From Pyropia yezoensis (lineage: Eukaryota > Rhodophyta > Bangiophyceae > Bangiales > Bangiaceae), in contig CM020619.1 in assembly GCA_009829735.1 (NCBI GenBank), forward strand, positions 25,817,554 through 25,881,553: a stretch of 64,000 nt of DNA, read 5' to 3'. Position 1 is the first letter of the stretch. Every line of letters begins with the position of its first letter. Under the pieces are notes generated by a model. The model saw only the letters and a program-made list of their open reading frames with translations. It had not been told where the DNA came from and did not search any database. Of this stretch, positions 9,932 to 20,990 are shown one piece after another. Position numbers and translations under genes: made by a program.

Positions 9932-10987
9932 GACGCCGTGGGGGACTCGAGCCCCGACGCAGTGGGGATGGAAAGAGCGTCAGTGGGGGGGGAGGGCGAG
10001 CGGTTCGGGCACGTGTCGCGTGGCTGGCTGGGCGCCACCATTCCGGTCGGAAAGCGCCGCGCCGCCGACGGCGCGCAGCGGCTCTGCAGATCGCGACGGG
10101 CCGGGCCCCGGCGGCCGGCAAACCCGGATCAACATTCGACGACGCCCAGGCCAGTGCTAAAACCGTGTCTATGTACAGTAGTTTAGAATTCAATTCCACG
10201 TGTGGAGCGGTCGGCCGTTGCCGCCACCCGCAGCCTCCCGTGGAGGCCACATGTAGGTATGTACGCCGGTGGCGGGGGGGAGCCCGCCCACTAGCCGGTC
10301 GCCCGTCGGGATGATACACCTCTCCACTGCTACGGGTGGATGAGGGCGTGCGCCGGTTGGCCGGGCGTGCACTACCTCGACAGCAGCCCCGATCGGTCGG
10401 GACAAGCGGCACGGCTGCCACCGCCACGCGTCGGCGGTGTTGGTGTGTCCCCCCCCCCATCCCCCCATCTCCTTGGGATGGTATCCCACCGAAAGCGAAT
10501 TCAAGATGGTCGTTAGATGTGGCCAGGTGCAACAATCGAGGCGGGCTCTAGTTGGACGTCGATGGACCCACTCGATTGCTTGACGCTGTCCATCATAAAG
10601 AATGAATTACAGTGAGTGCCACACGCAGTGATGCGCAGACCGCACGGGCGGTGAGGTGAGATCCAGGCGGCCGCGCTGGGCATGGCCTGGTGCCATTTTT
10701 CGTGGCCCACCACCGCGACTATCCACGCACTCCCGCCGCGGTTTGCGCACCCGGCCGCCCACCCTCTCGCAGGCCATTCCTTCCCGCCGTCTGTCCCCCC
10801 GCCCCTGCGCGCTGCGTAGTGCCCGCCTGCCCGCGCCCTTCCTCGGTGGTGGGCACGCCTGTCCGCGGACCACGCCACGCTGCCCGAAATCTTTATGTCG
10901 GCCGGCAGGCCGCCTAGCGCTTCCTACCGCAACCTGCCAGTCCACGCGCATACCAGTCGGCGCATCCGTCCCCTGCCCGCCCACGTG
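9932..10987. other. Intergenic; upstream region of purF, no gene seen
   Basis: GC-rich with several overlapping chance frames on both strands. It should contain the purF promoter close to 9932. No core promoter element stands out. Confidence 0.4.
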
Positions 10988-11432
10988 CTCGGCTGCACGC
11001 CTGCCCACGTACGCGCCTACCCGCCTGCCCACGTACGCGCCTGCCCACCTGCTCGCCTACCCACCTGCTCGCCTGCTCGCCTACCCGCTTGCCAACCCGC
11101 TCACCTACCCGCCTTCCCACCTGCTCGCCTGCCCGCCTACCCGCCTACGCGCCACCTCGCCTGCTTGCCTACCCGCCTGCCCACGTACGCGCCTGCCCAC
11201 TTGCTCGCGTACCCACCTGCTCGCTTGCTCGCCTGCCCGCTTTTCAACCCGCTTGCCTACCCGCTTGCCTACCCGCTTGCCCACCTGCTCGCCTACCCGC
11301 CTGCCAAGCCGCTCGCCTACCCACCTGCCCACCTTATGCCTTCCCGCCTGCCCACGTACGCGCCTGCCCACCTGCTCGCCTACCGGCCTGGTCGCCTGCT
11401 CGGCTACCCAGCTGCTCGCCTGCCCCCCCAGC
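10988..11432. repeat. Octanucleotide minisatellite (consensus CGCCTRCC)
   Basis: About 55 degenerate units of 8 bp (CGCCTACC, CGCCTGCC, CACCTGCT, CACGTACG and so on) run without interruption. Because 8 is not a multiple of 3 and the units lack stop triplets, all frames on both strands stay open. They read as Leu/Pro/Ala/Cys-rich or Val/Gly/Arg-rich repeats with an 8-residue period. I treat those frames as artefacts. Confidence 0.85.
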
Positions 11433-11763
11433 GTTGGCCGGGCGATCGCTACAGTAGCAACAATGCGCATGTGGGTGATCCGTCTGCACATGGCGGTGGC
11501 ACGCTTGTTGGCAGTTGTGTTACTTGCTCGCTTGCGCTGAGCCCTCCCTCAATGTCTCGAGCTGCTCAGAAGCGCGAGAGCAGACGAGTGGCCACTGAAA
11601 CACCGGAACATGACACATGGCATGAAACAGGAGCCCCAATGATCGTCGTACGAGAAACACGCGGGTGACACATACAACAGAGACACCCGCAAGAGAGCAT
11701 CAAACAGCCATCGATAAGAGGAAGGAAGAAAAAAAAGCACAGTCAATGCCAACAACGTACATC
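11433..11763. other. Intergenic; no gene seen
   Basis: Unique-looking DNA between the minisatellite and the 3' end of the broken minus-strand gene. The AT-richer part around 11600-11760 may be its 3' flank. Confidence 0.4.
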
Positions 11764-12979
11764 TCACTGGTCCACGGCCTTTCGCTTGAAGCGCCTTGAG
11801 GAGCTCAGGCAGCTCTTGGAGTACTTGTCCTGCGCTTCAAGGAGCGCCTGAGCCGCCTTCGTCTCGTCGTCGTCAAACGTCATCTTGTTCTGGTCCGCGG
11901 CATCCACAAGATTCATGCCGCGATACGGCTTGTCATCGGTTGGCAGAACTCGGTTCGACCGCATCCCCTCAGAACGGTACCGTACGTTCCACCTGAAGTC
12001 TTTGCCCTTGCGACGGCGACCGCGGTTTTCTACCACAATGAGCTCAAGGTAGGAACGAGCAAAGCACGCGGCCTTGTTGAAGTGCCCTGTCGTGCACTAG
12101 GTGAGCGGCCCGACGCCCGCCCCGCCGTCCTTGATGCGGTGGTCGGGTCCCAACGACAGAAGCCCGTCCTTGACAGCGGGCCCGATTTCCTTGCCGCCGT
12201 CCTCAGATGACGTGTACTTGTGTTCAATCAACCATTTGACCGCGTCAACGTCGGACATCTTGAGCATGTCCACCCCATTGTAGTCAAACCACGCCGGCAC
12301 CATGCGATTCTTCAGGTTCTCGATGGGGCGAGAGAGGACCAGCGCTAGTGCCACGGACGCCTTCAGAGTTGGTAGCCGCTTCCCCGGGACCTTTGCAGGT
12401 CGTTGACTGCAACGTGCCAACGGCGCGGGAAACCTTTTCCAGTGACGCCCCATGTGCCTCCATGCCCTGACGCAACTCGGAGACTGACTGCTTCATGAAG
12501 GTCTCCAGGAAGCTCACGCGCGCATCCAGCCCACTGATACGGGGGAGCCCGCAGCCGACGAGCGCGCGCGGGAGCGACGCAGCGCTGTTCTCTATAGGGT
12601 TCTCTACCTCACTTTCAGGACATCCATATCCGCAAGTCACGTTGGCGTTCGATTCCAGCGCGATGGTCGCGAGCTGTTGGCACTCCCTCGTCTGTTGCTG
12701 CACATCTGTGCCTACCCAGAGGAGAAAGCGGTAATGGGGCCTAAGTCGGGCAAGTGTGCTCACCTCTGCTCCATGTGTAACGTCAGAGTGGATGCTGAGG
12801 GGAGCCCCCGAGCGCTCGAGGCACAAGACCGAGAGTGCTTGAGGATGCTCAAACAGCAGCTTGAGCTCTGCCAGAGGCTGCGCAGCTGCGGTCCTAGGAA
12901 CCCCTCCGACATCGACGCTGACAGCATGCGTGCCGTTGTCCCTGCTTTGGCTGTCTCTGCTGGTCTGTCCACTCCCCAT
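11764..12979 (-). pseudogene. Broken gene of unknown family (coiled coil plus basic C-terminus)
   Basis: Minus-strand coding-like sequence in two frames. From 12979 the first frame ends in a clear heptad-rich helix around 12560-12430 (RVSFLETFMKQSVSELRQGM, then AHGASLEKVSRAVGTLQ). Near 12400 the protein-like reading moves to another frame: LVLSRPIENLKNRMVPAWFD, then DVDAVKWLIEHKYTSSEDGG. That frame meets an in-frame TAG at 12097-12099 and resumes as HFNKAACFARSYLELIVVEN, GKDFRWNVRYRSEG and a Lys/Arg-rich end at 11764. The frame change could be an intron, but the TAG suggests decay. I do not recognise the family. Its divergent neighbour at 13.6-14.9 kb has the same kind of damage, so both may belong to one mobile element. 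Confidence 0.45.
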
Positions 12980-13611
12980 TTCTTGTTTTACAAGATCATT
13001 GGGTTCGACGCGCTACACGTGTGTTCTCTGCTACGTCTTGGTGTGTGCCCTTCTAGCGCTCGCTGTGCATTTTGGTGCATTTTGGTGGGAGCCTCCCCAG
13101 GTATGAGTGAGTTTCCTTACTGGCGGCCCCTCGCCTTACCATGCTCTTGAAGTTCATGCATATCGTCCATTTTTCTTCCATGCAGGTCTTGGATCAAGGT
13201 GTGACTCGTCTAATGACGGACAGACTGGCAGAAATCTTCCCGCTGGTATGCGGGGAACGACGTCCGCGTGGTGGGACGACTGCGGGAGCTTGCAGGACGG
13301 CCACCAAGCGCATTGAACACATGGAAAGACGCAGCAGGGCCAGTAAGATGCCGCCAGGGTAGGTACAGCGCCAATCACCCTCGTCGGTCTTCCATCGCTT
13401 TTTACGCGCGAGTGCTGAGCCCGTGATCTGCAACCGTTATGGTTCTAACCGTCCGTATTGCACTCGTCTTCGCATGTGAACGAGCCTGTGATCTCTCCAT
13501 GCCCTGGACTGGTTCTTCAAGCTTGTTGGCGAGAGAGCATCCACATTTACGGGGGCCACGACGCGGGCAGGGACTAACGTCCTACCATTTGTTCTGCCCA
13601 GTGTCTTTGCT

Positions 13612-14949
13612 GTGGGATTGAGGCGTCGTAGGGCACCCGCTGAGCAGAGCGAGCGTGACCCGGGAGCTTCCTCGCAGGCCGAACGGTCGAGCGGCGCACG
13701 GGGGCGAGGAGCAGCGGGTGCGTCACGCAAGCGGCGTGCCCATGCCACCGTCGCAGCTGATCAAGACAGCGAGGTTGAAAGTGACGGTGAGGAGGAGAAG
13801 GGGCTGCAGCCGGGAGCTACCTTTGACTGGTAGGCGTACAAGGCGGCGCTTGGCGACAAGCCACATGAAGACGCGGTCACGGAGATGTTTGCGGAGTACG
13901 CCGTCCTCTTCGGACGCATCGCCGGGTGGGTGACGTCGGCAACCCCCATCCCCATGACGCTGGAAGAGGGGAAGAGCCTCTCGGAGCAGGCGACGGCATT
14001 TGTCATCAACTGCCAGACGCCCATCTTGGGACCTGCGCACGGCCCCAAAGTGGACAAGCTCATTAGGCACGTACTGGACGCCATTTCCATGCATGGCAAC
14101 TTGAGGAATGACAAAACGGACCAGAATGAGGCCTTCCAAAAGGACGACAAGCCATTTTACCAGCGGACCAACAAGTCGGTGGACGCCTTCACGCACCAGC
14201 TGGTTCGTCAAGCTCAGGGGTCACGAGCAGTGTTACGGCGCATCGAAAAGCTCAATTGCATCAATGGTGGCCGAAATCGTGGCCGACGCGGCGCCTTCGC
14301 TCGTGCAAGGGCCACACACAAGCAAGAGCGCTCTACGCGCCACCTGGCGAAGGTGCGTGTATCGGTACTTGCCTTTTGTCCAGGGTTGAGTCGGCTGGGA
14401 GAGCTGTTGAAGCTCAAGGACAGCCAGAAGGTCCCTGTGTTGACGGTCATGAAGTTCATTGCCAAGTTGGAGTGCGACACTGCTGTGAAGCAGACTTTGT
14501 GGTCTACCCCATCTTACCGAGGGGGGCCATGGTCCGATGCGGTGCTGTACAGCGTCAGGAGTGGTCAGACGGAGGGCGCCTCCGACAGCCAAGCCGCGGA
14601 TGTACTTTGTGTGGGTGAGGTGCGAGCCCTCCTCCGATGCGCGGAGGAGGATGTGGCCATGGTATGCAAGATGACGCCTGTCGCACCTGAGCCGGGCTGC
14701 CCTTTTGCAGCGCGAGGCTGCAAAAGGCTGAAGTGGGCGGCCTCGCGCGACGACGGCTGGTCGTGAAGAGCTGTGCCTCTGCGCTCTGTGCGCCGAGTTG
14801 TACACGTCGTCCCGGACTTCAAGGACTCAAGTGCGCGGCGTGGTCCTCGTGCTCTTCCTCCCAGGTACAGGCGCCCACGAAGTGAGCACCGGGCGATGCG
14901 GTTCTTCGTGAACGACTTCACCCCGGCGCTCTCAAGATCTTGCGAGTGA
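13612..14949 (+). pseudogene. Broken gene of unknown family, probably repeat-derived
   Basis: One frame reads as protein from 13612 to 14949 but is cut by an in-frame TAG at 13831-13833 and a TGA at 14764-14766. The N-terminus is basic, then acidic (SEVESDGEEEKG). After the TAG come FAEYAVLFGRIAGWVTSATP, PKVDKLIRHVLDAISMHGNL and GEVRALLRCAEEDVAMVCKM, then a Cys pair and RRVVHVVPDFKDSSARRG after the TGA, ending near RFFVNDF. The sustained protein-like reading across both stops argues for a recently disabled gene. No catalytic motif is visible to me. Upstream coding exons before 13612 are possible (an acceptor-like CTGCCCAG precedes it). Confidence 0.45.
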
Positions 14950-17087
14950 GTGAGGAGGAGCCTGTTCGAGTAAACATTGTCTTTCTCTTTGTCGCACGTC
15001 CTTCACCGTGAACAGCTCGAAGCCTCCGCCGACAGTGCGGTACGGCACTCCTCGTCAGCGCTACACGTCCTGCGCTTCTTTTCCGCGCTCCTCTTCAGCC
15101 TTTTCCCCTCTTCCCCGCCATGCCATCCTCAACCGCTGTCCTCTTCCTTCATAGCTGACCCTGCATTGAGGATGGAGAAGCCACCCCCAAGTACAAAAAA
15201 AGCGGCCGACCACTCTGAGGCCCCCAAGAGACGAGAGACTCGGTGCGGTTCGGGGACTCAGGCAAGAGCGGGCGTGCTTACCCACATTGGACTTGCAAAG
15301 GTCCACTGTCTGAGGACACCTCCCGCCTTCAACAAGATCTCCGCGGTCAGACATCTGCGCACCGCTCGCTTGCATAAGAAAGTGCCTGCGAACGCCGCAG
15401 ACGGGAGCTATGAAGGCCTCGGAGGCTGGCGCGGGTACCGGCCGCCGTGTTGCCAACTGCTGAACAGGGTACCTCGGCCCTTGTGGCGAACGAACTGGCC
15501 CGGGCAGGGCCAAGGAGCAGGGGAAGTGCACCACGCGATGGATAGCTGTGGCGTGGTCGCCCTGGTGGACGTCAAGTGCCCCGACTCTGTCCGCTCTCCA
15601 CACCCCTCCGGTCGCGCTCTGCATCCACGCTTGCAGGGGCCGCCATCTTCGCCACCGTCCCATCTGGCTACTCCCCGCCTGTCGCCACGGGCGTGGGGAG
15701 AGGGGCGAGGGCGGGGGTGGGCACGCGAAGAGCGGAGGGAAAGGGGCCTTTTCCCCGACGGCAAGAGTTGGTGTGGCCTTGGAGAAGGGGTCAGTGTGGG
15801 GGCTCGAGCGCGATGGCACCACATGACGCCATGGAGTCGCAGGCGACCTGCCAGATCCGCACGGAGTCAGCATGTGCCCCTCACGAATGCTGACAGAAGC
15901 CCGACCAATAGATTGTTGGATATGTGGTCTGATGGGTGACCACCGCTGACAATTCCTAAAATACATGCTCATCGACTGCACATCGAGTCGGTGGCCACGA
16001 TAGGTGTGCAGATGGCCCCAATCTTCCCTCCGACAAGATGGTCGATCCCGATCCTGGGGCGTAGATGGGCCTTCGATGCAGGGTCGTCCCAAGCCGACGC
16101 CGCGCCGCCTTCCTCGGACGCGGCGAGCTCTCGGTGGTTGGACTCGCTCGGCCGCCCACCTTCGCGCACGACCTCTCAGGTGCGTGCCCCCCACCGGTGG
16201 GTGCAGCGTGGCACACTCTTGGCAGAGACCCGCTCCCCGTGAGGGGTGACCACTGCCCGCTCCCCATTGCCAGTGGCAATGCCATTTTTCCACACTTAGG
16301 TGCGTCACCAAAAAAGCCGAGGCCCCCAACCCCCACCCCGAACAAGCCCCGCCCGCTGGTCCCCCCACGGCGGTGTCACGCCCGCCAGGTGGGGGACCTG
16401 GCGATGGGGGCGTCCCGGCTCTCGCCAGCGCACCCCACACCCGCCAAGCCGCACTCTTGGCGTTTTGGCGCCCCCCCCCGGCAGACCACCACGGGACAAT
16501 CGAGGACAATCAGCCCGTCTAGGTGGTGGCAGCTGTGATCCGTGGCACGCCGCTGGCCGGTCGGCCTGCATGCTGCTCCCTGTGTGTCGCGTGGCCCGGG
16601 GGTGTGTTGGGAGTCGGGCCCCCTGACCGACGGTGCGCCGCGCGGTCTTGGCTTGCCCGCGCGCCGGAAAGCAGGGGGGCGTGCAGGGGCGCTCCGGAAA
16701 GCCGGCGGTCGAGCAGGGGCGGCGGTAAGCCGGCGGCGGCGACAGACTCCGCGGAGCAGCAGCGGCAGTCCTCTTCGTGGGGGTTCCTCGGAGGGGACGG
16801 ACGCCCGCTGGTGGTCTCGACGGCCTTTCGCCGACGACACAAGAGGTTTCCCAACCTGGTGGCAGCGTCGCCGCAACGCTGCTCTTCCCCTCGCTGCCCC
16901 CCTACGGACCTTTCCTCGGTGTCGTCCTGCCCATTCCCCGTCTTCCTCACCTCTTGGCGAACAAAACCGTACCTCCGTGGTCTTACTCCCACTGGGCACC
17001 CACGAATCCCTCCCTCGCCCTTTCCTTTCCCTTTCCGAACTATCCTTCCCCTCCCCCCCCCCCCCCCCCCCCTGCGCAAAGCGACTC
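14950..17087. other. Intergenic; no gene seen
   Basis: Long frames are open on both strands (for example 15061-16509 minus), but they overlap each other and are compositionally biased, so none is supported. A homopolymeric C run of about 20 lies at 17053-17072, just before the start chosen for the next gene. Confidence 0.4.
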
Positions 17088-20000
17088 ATGGAGGTGCTCC
17101 CCCCCCACCGGGCGGCCCTCCCAGGGGTCGCGTCGGGGGTGGTGGGCCCTCCACCCGCCACTTGCGCGGTGCTCCGGTGCGGCACCCCCGCTTGCAACGG
17201 CGGCTGCGCATGCAGCGACGGGGATGGCAGCTGCGGGGGGGCGGCGGCGGGCCGCCGGTGGAGCCACGGCAGCCGCAGCGGGGGCCTCGCCGCGAGCCCC
17301 AACGGCACGGGGCTGCCCGCCCGGGGCGCCGCGGCGAGGCGGCCGCCGCTGTCGGCCGGGGGGGGCGGCGCCTCCTTCCTGACCAGCGGCTCGGTTGGGG
17401 CGAGCGCCTCGTCCGCGTGGAGCTCCTCGTACGTGTCTGGGTCGCCGTCTTGGGGGCGACCGCGACTTAGTGGCGGAGGCCGTGGCGGTCGTGGCGGAGG
17501 CCATCGTTCCCGCCGCGGCGGGCGATACGGCGGCGGCGGCCGCCGTGCGGGGGGTGCCGGGTGTGGCGGCGGGGACCTGACCGCCGTATGGCTGGCGGCC
17601 GTGGCGCATGCGGCCGACAGTACCGAGTTTGGGGATGACCCGTGGGGGTCCGAGCGGCTGCCGACGCCCACGGCCGCGTCACCAATGGCTGCGTCGCCGC
17701 ACACTCCCGCAGCGGCGGCCCTGTCGCCCTCGCCACCCGCTGCGGCCGCTGGTGGCAGGGCGGCCGCGTCAAGCGGGGTGGGGGCTGCTTCTCCGCCCAC
17801 CTCTGCTGATGGGTGGAGCGACTGGGGCACGCTCGATGCGCCGCCATCGCCTCCGGCAGTCGCGGGCGCCGGCGCTGGCGCCAGTTTGATAGCCTCGCGG
17901 GGGGTGCCGGCGGCGAGAGGGACCCCGCCAGTTGGGTCTACCCCTCCGAAAGGGCTGCCGGCCAACGCGGGCGGCACCCGCCTTTCTTCATCCACGGCAG
18001 CCGCGGGCGCGCCCACACGGGGTGGGGCGTCCCCCCCTTCTCCCGACACGCCCGTGCGGGTGTGGGTGCGGCCGCAGACGAAGCCGGTCGAGGTGCCCCT
18101 ATCGAGCAGCGGCGGCGGCAGCGACGCGGTGGCGGTGGCGTCCGCTGTGCGCAAGACTGTCCCCGCGACTGAGGCGACGCTCACGCAGCCGCTGCCGCCG
18201 CCAGAGGTGGTGGCGGCCGCTGCCGGTCGCGACGGCGACGGTGTTGCCGGCGGCCGTGACGGCAATGACGTCCCCGACGAGATGGACACCTACGTGTCGA
18301 CGGCGGCGTCTTCACCGCCGCCGCCTGGGAAGAGTGGCCTGGTGCTTCCCTCCCTGGCACAGGGTCCCATTGTGCACGGTGCCGTTGCCGCGCCCGGTGG
18401 CGGCGGCGACAGCAGGGCCAGCCTGCCGGCCGTACCGGGCACCTCCTCCCCGCCGCCTCTTGCGCGGGGCCCTATTCGGGGTCGCGGCGGCGTCGGCTCG
18501 GTCTCATTCGTTGACGGTGTCGGCGGCGGCGAGCAGGCGGTCGCCCGCGTGCGGCCGTCCCTCGCGGGCCCTCCACCCTCACTGGCGCGGGGTCCCATTG
18601 GACCCGCCGCCACGCATGGCAGTGGCAGCGCCGACGGGTTGAGCAGCGATAGTGGCAGCATTGACAGTGACCTCTCCCCGCCGCCACTCTCTCAGGGGGC
18701 GGTGGGCAAGTGGCCACCGCCCCGGCCGCCACCCATGGCCCTGGGCTGGGCGGCCCGCGGTGGGCGCCCCGCCACGGACGTGTCCCGACCCGGGAAAGAC
18801 ATCATCACGTCTGGGGACGGTGAACAGGGGGCGGGGGTTTCGGCGCCGGCAGAGCGGTCGCCGCCGAAGGCCCTCGGCTGGGCCGCGCGTGGCGGCATGT
18901 CCGCAGCCGAGGAGAAGGTACACCACCCCACCGAAGATGATGGCGCCGAGACGGTTGGAAGGGCGGAGGGCGCGGTGGTAGCAGGGGGAGTGGTCATTGC
19001 CACAAACGTCGACGCTGCTGCGCAGCAGTCCCCGCCGCACGCGACCACGCGCTCTCCCATTGCAGGCCACCCCGCCAGCGTGGACTCGTCTGCCGAGCAG
19101 GCAGAAAGTGTCGAGGCGGTCGACTGGCCGTCTCCCCGCTACCCATCATCCTCCCAGGACGCCCCATCTTCCAATGGCGGCGGCACGTCGACGGAGCTGC
19201 GGTCGCCCTCATTCCGTGCGAGCGGTTCTCCGCGGCGGGCCTCCTCCGCCAGCCGCTTCTCTTCCGCCGACCCTGCCAGCGGTGGACAAAGCCTTTCCAC
19301 AACGCCCCCGTCGGCCGCGTGGCGACTGGCGCACGCCGCGGCCGAGGGGGAGGACACCAGCACCCCGCCGTTGAGTGAGGCTGTACGGCCACTGCTCCCA
19401 CGACCTGCCCGCCGCTTTGCCGCTGCTCCTGCGGGTGCCGCCGATGGAGAACGGGGTGGGGGAGGGGCGGGAGGGCGACAATTGCCCTCCGCGCCGGTGG
19501 TGGGCTCCATGGTCATTGTCCGCGACGCGGCCACCGCGGCCAATGTACCCCCGGAGGACTGGGGGGCGAGCGAGGCCCGGCCTTGGCCCGCGCCGAAGAT
19601 GGCACGTCCTGGTGCAACCGGCCCGACATTGTACTCTCCCCCCGCGCCCCAGACGTCGGGCCGACCGGCAGCTGCTGCCGGCGCTGCACCTCCCTCGTCT
19701 TCCCGCAGCCTTTCGATCGAGGACCGGCTCGCGGCCATCCCCGCCTTCTCCCCACCCCTGTTCTTACCCCCCGCGGCGACAGCGGCTGCAACGAAGGCAG
19801 GGGCGACAGAGGCGGTGGGCCCCCTCCCCCTCCAGCCCTCTCCCCGAGTCCTCCCGCAGCTGTCGTTGCCGAGGCCTCCCACTGGCAACACAGCCCCAGA
19901 CTTCCTTACCACTGCCGTGGAGCTGGTGGTGCCCCCGGCCGGCGACGGAGGTGTTGGCATCGTTCCTGCGGGCGGCGGTCGTCGAACAAGCACGCACCAG

Positions 20001-20990
20001 AGGACGGGGCTCGCTGCGACGGCAGCGGGACGAGACGTGCTGGTCACGTGGCGCCCACGGGCCTTGGCTACACGCGAAGCTGTGGCAGTGGGCGCCGCCG
20101 ACAGCGACAAAGAGGAAATGACCGCATCCGCCGAGCCTGCCGCGGAGCTCGTTCTGACGGCCCATCGGGAGCGAGTGGTGGACGTCGAATGGCTTGAGGC
20201 CCCGCCTGCCGGCGGGCTGCACGTCCTCGCCACGGCCGCCGCGGATGCTGCCGTCATCCTGTGGGTTATCGCTCTTGCGGCTATGGGGCCGGCCGCCCGT
20301 CCTGCTGGTGATGGCGGTCGCGACGCGGACGCCCACCAACCACCACCCCTGCGCATCCTACGCCGCTACACCATCCTCCCCGTACGGCGGCAGCCAGACG
20401 ATTACTACGTGCGACTGCGGCTGGCGCTTCGCCCTGCACCCGCCGGGGGGGGCATTGCGTTTGTGCTCGTACTAGTGCCATCGTCAGGAACAGCCTGCCC
20501 ACCCCGAGTCCTGCGCATCGTCGTTACCTCTCGGGGTGAGTGGTCGAGCGCGCCATCGCCACGACGGCCGCGCTCACCGCGCTCAGCGGTCGCTGCCAAC
20601 CGACCCCGCCGATGGATTCTCGCGAATGATGCCGGTGTCGACGTGCAAGAAGGCGGTGGCACCCTCCCTTCGCGCCCGCGGTCTCCACCATCGCCGCCGC
20701 CGGATGATGCAATCACTCCAGTCTCCGCGACAACCCGGCCGCCTGCAGAGGAGGTCGTCACGCCTGCCGTCGCTGCCGAGGTGCTCGCTCTCCCCCGCGC
20801 AACCACCTACCCGCTCAACCCATCAGCTGACACGGCCGACTTTCCCGTTGAATCGGACATTGCGATTGCGGCGTGGGAGGCTGCGACGACGCCGACTACA
20901 GGAGTGGAGACATCGATGATGCCGGGGGTGCCAGAGGGTGGAGGGGGGTGGGCATGGGCGGGCTACGACCAAGACCAGTTGATGGAGTGA
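17088..20990 (+). CDS. Large low-complexity protein with a WD40-like C-terminal region
   Basis: Open frame of 1300 codons from ATG 17088. The frame also stays open upstream to 16542, through a poly-C run that is more likely 5' UTR. Residues 1 to ~950 are Ala/Pro/Gly/Ser-rich. They contain spaced short motifs: SLAQGPIVHG, PLARGPIRG, SLARGPIGP and PLSQGAVGK at about 421-535, and ALGWAARGG at about 551 and again at 595. From about residue 950 the sequence is more folded. ELVLTAHRERVVDVEWLEAP, followed by HVLATAAADAAVILWVIAL, resembles one WD40 blade (GH-like turn, D, W). A hydrophobic beta-rich segment follows (YYVRLRLALRPAPAGGGIAF). The layout recalls WD40 scaffold proteins of mRNA decapping (EDC4/Varicose), but this is only a suggestion. 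Downstream exons are possible. Confidence 0.5.
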   Translation: MEVLPPHRAALPGVASGVVGPPPATCAVLRCGTPACNGGCACSDGDGSCGGAAAGRRWSHGSRSGGLAASPNGTGLPARGAAARRPPLSAGGGGASFLTSGSVGASASSAWSSSYVSGSPSWGRPRLSGGGRGGRGGGHRSRRGGRYGGGGRRAGGAGCGGGDLTAVWLAAVAHAADSTEFGDDPWGSERLPTPTAASPMAASPHTPAAAALSPSPPAAAAGGRAAASSGVGAASPPTSADGWSDWGTLDAPPSPPAVAGAGAGASLIASRGVPAARGTPPVGSTPPKGLPANAGGTRLSSSTAAAGAPTRGGASPPSPDTPVRVWVRPQTKPVEVPLSSSGGGSDAVAVASAVRKTVPATEATLTQPLPPPEVVAAAAGRDGDGVAGGRDGNDVPDEMDTYVSTAASSPPPPGKSGLVLPSLAQGPIVHGAVAAPGGGGDSRASLPAVPGTSSPPPLARGPIRGRGGVGSVSFVDGVGGGEQAVARVRPSLAGPPPSLARGPIGPAATHGSGSADGLSSDSGSIDSDLSPPPLSQGAVGKWPPPRPPPMALGWAARGGRPATDVSRPGKDIITSGDGEQGAGVSAPAERSPPKALGWAARGGMSAAEEKVHHPTEDDGAETVGRAEGAVVAGGVVIATNVDAAAQQSPPHATTRSPIAGHPASVDSSAEQAESVEAVDWPSPRYPSSSQDAPSSNGGGTSTELRSPSFRASGSPRRASSASRFSSADPASGGQSLSTTPPSAAWRLAHAAAEGEDTSTPPLSEAVRPLLPRPARRFAAAPAGAADGERGGGGAGGRQLPSAPVVGSMVIVRDAATAANVPPEDWGASEARPWPAPKMARPGATGPTLYSPPAPQTSGRPAAAAGAAPPSSSRSLSIEDRLAAIPAFSPPLFLPPAATAAATKAGATEAVGPLPLQPSPRVLPQLSLPRPPTGNTAPDFLTTAVELVVPPAGDGGVGIVPAGGGRRTSTHQRTGLAATAAGRDVLVTWRPRALATREAVAVGAADSDKEEMTASAEPAAELVLTAHRERVVDVEWLEAPPAGGLHVLATAAADAAVILWVIALAAMGPAARPAGDGGRDADAHQPPPLRILRRYTILPVRRQPDDYYVRLRLALRPAPAGGGIAFVLVLVPSSGTACPPRVLRIVVTSRGEWSSAPSPRRPRSPRSAVAANRPRRWILANDAGVDVQEGGGTLPSRPRSPPSPPPDDAITPVSATTRPPAEEVVTPAVAAEVLALPRATTYPLNPSADTADFPVESDIAIAAWEAATTPTTGVETSMMPGVPEGGGGWAWAGYDQDQLME

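Noticed and set aside
10656-11668. Long Leu/Pro/Ala-Cys-rich plus-strand frames with 8-residue repeats
   Set aside because: Produced by the 8-bp minisatellite, which lacks stops in every frame; the reverse strand is equally open.
15061-16509. 482-codon minus frame overlapping a 320-codon plus frame
   Set aside because: Mutually overlapping, low complexity, no recognisable domain; neither can be preferred.
16376-18289. 637-codon minus-strand frame
   Set aside because: Antisense to the 17-21 kb gene, Pro/Arg/Ala-rich, no motif; typical shadow frame in very GC-rich DNA.
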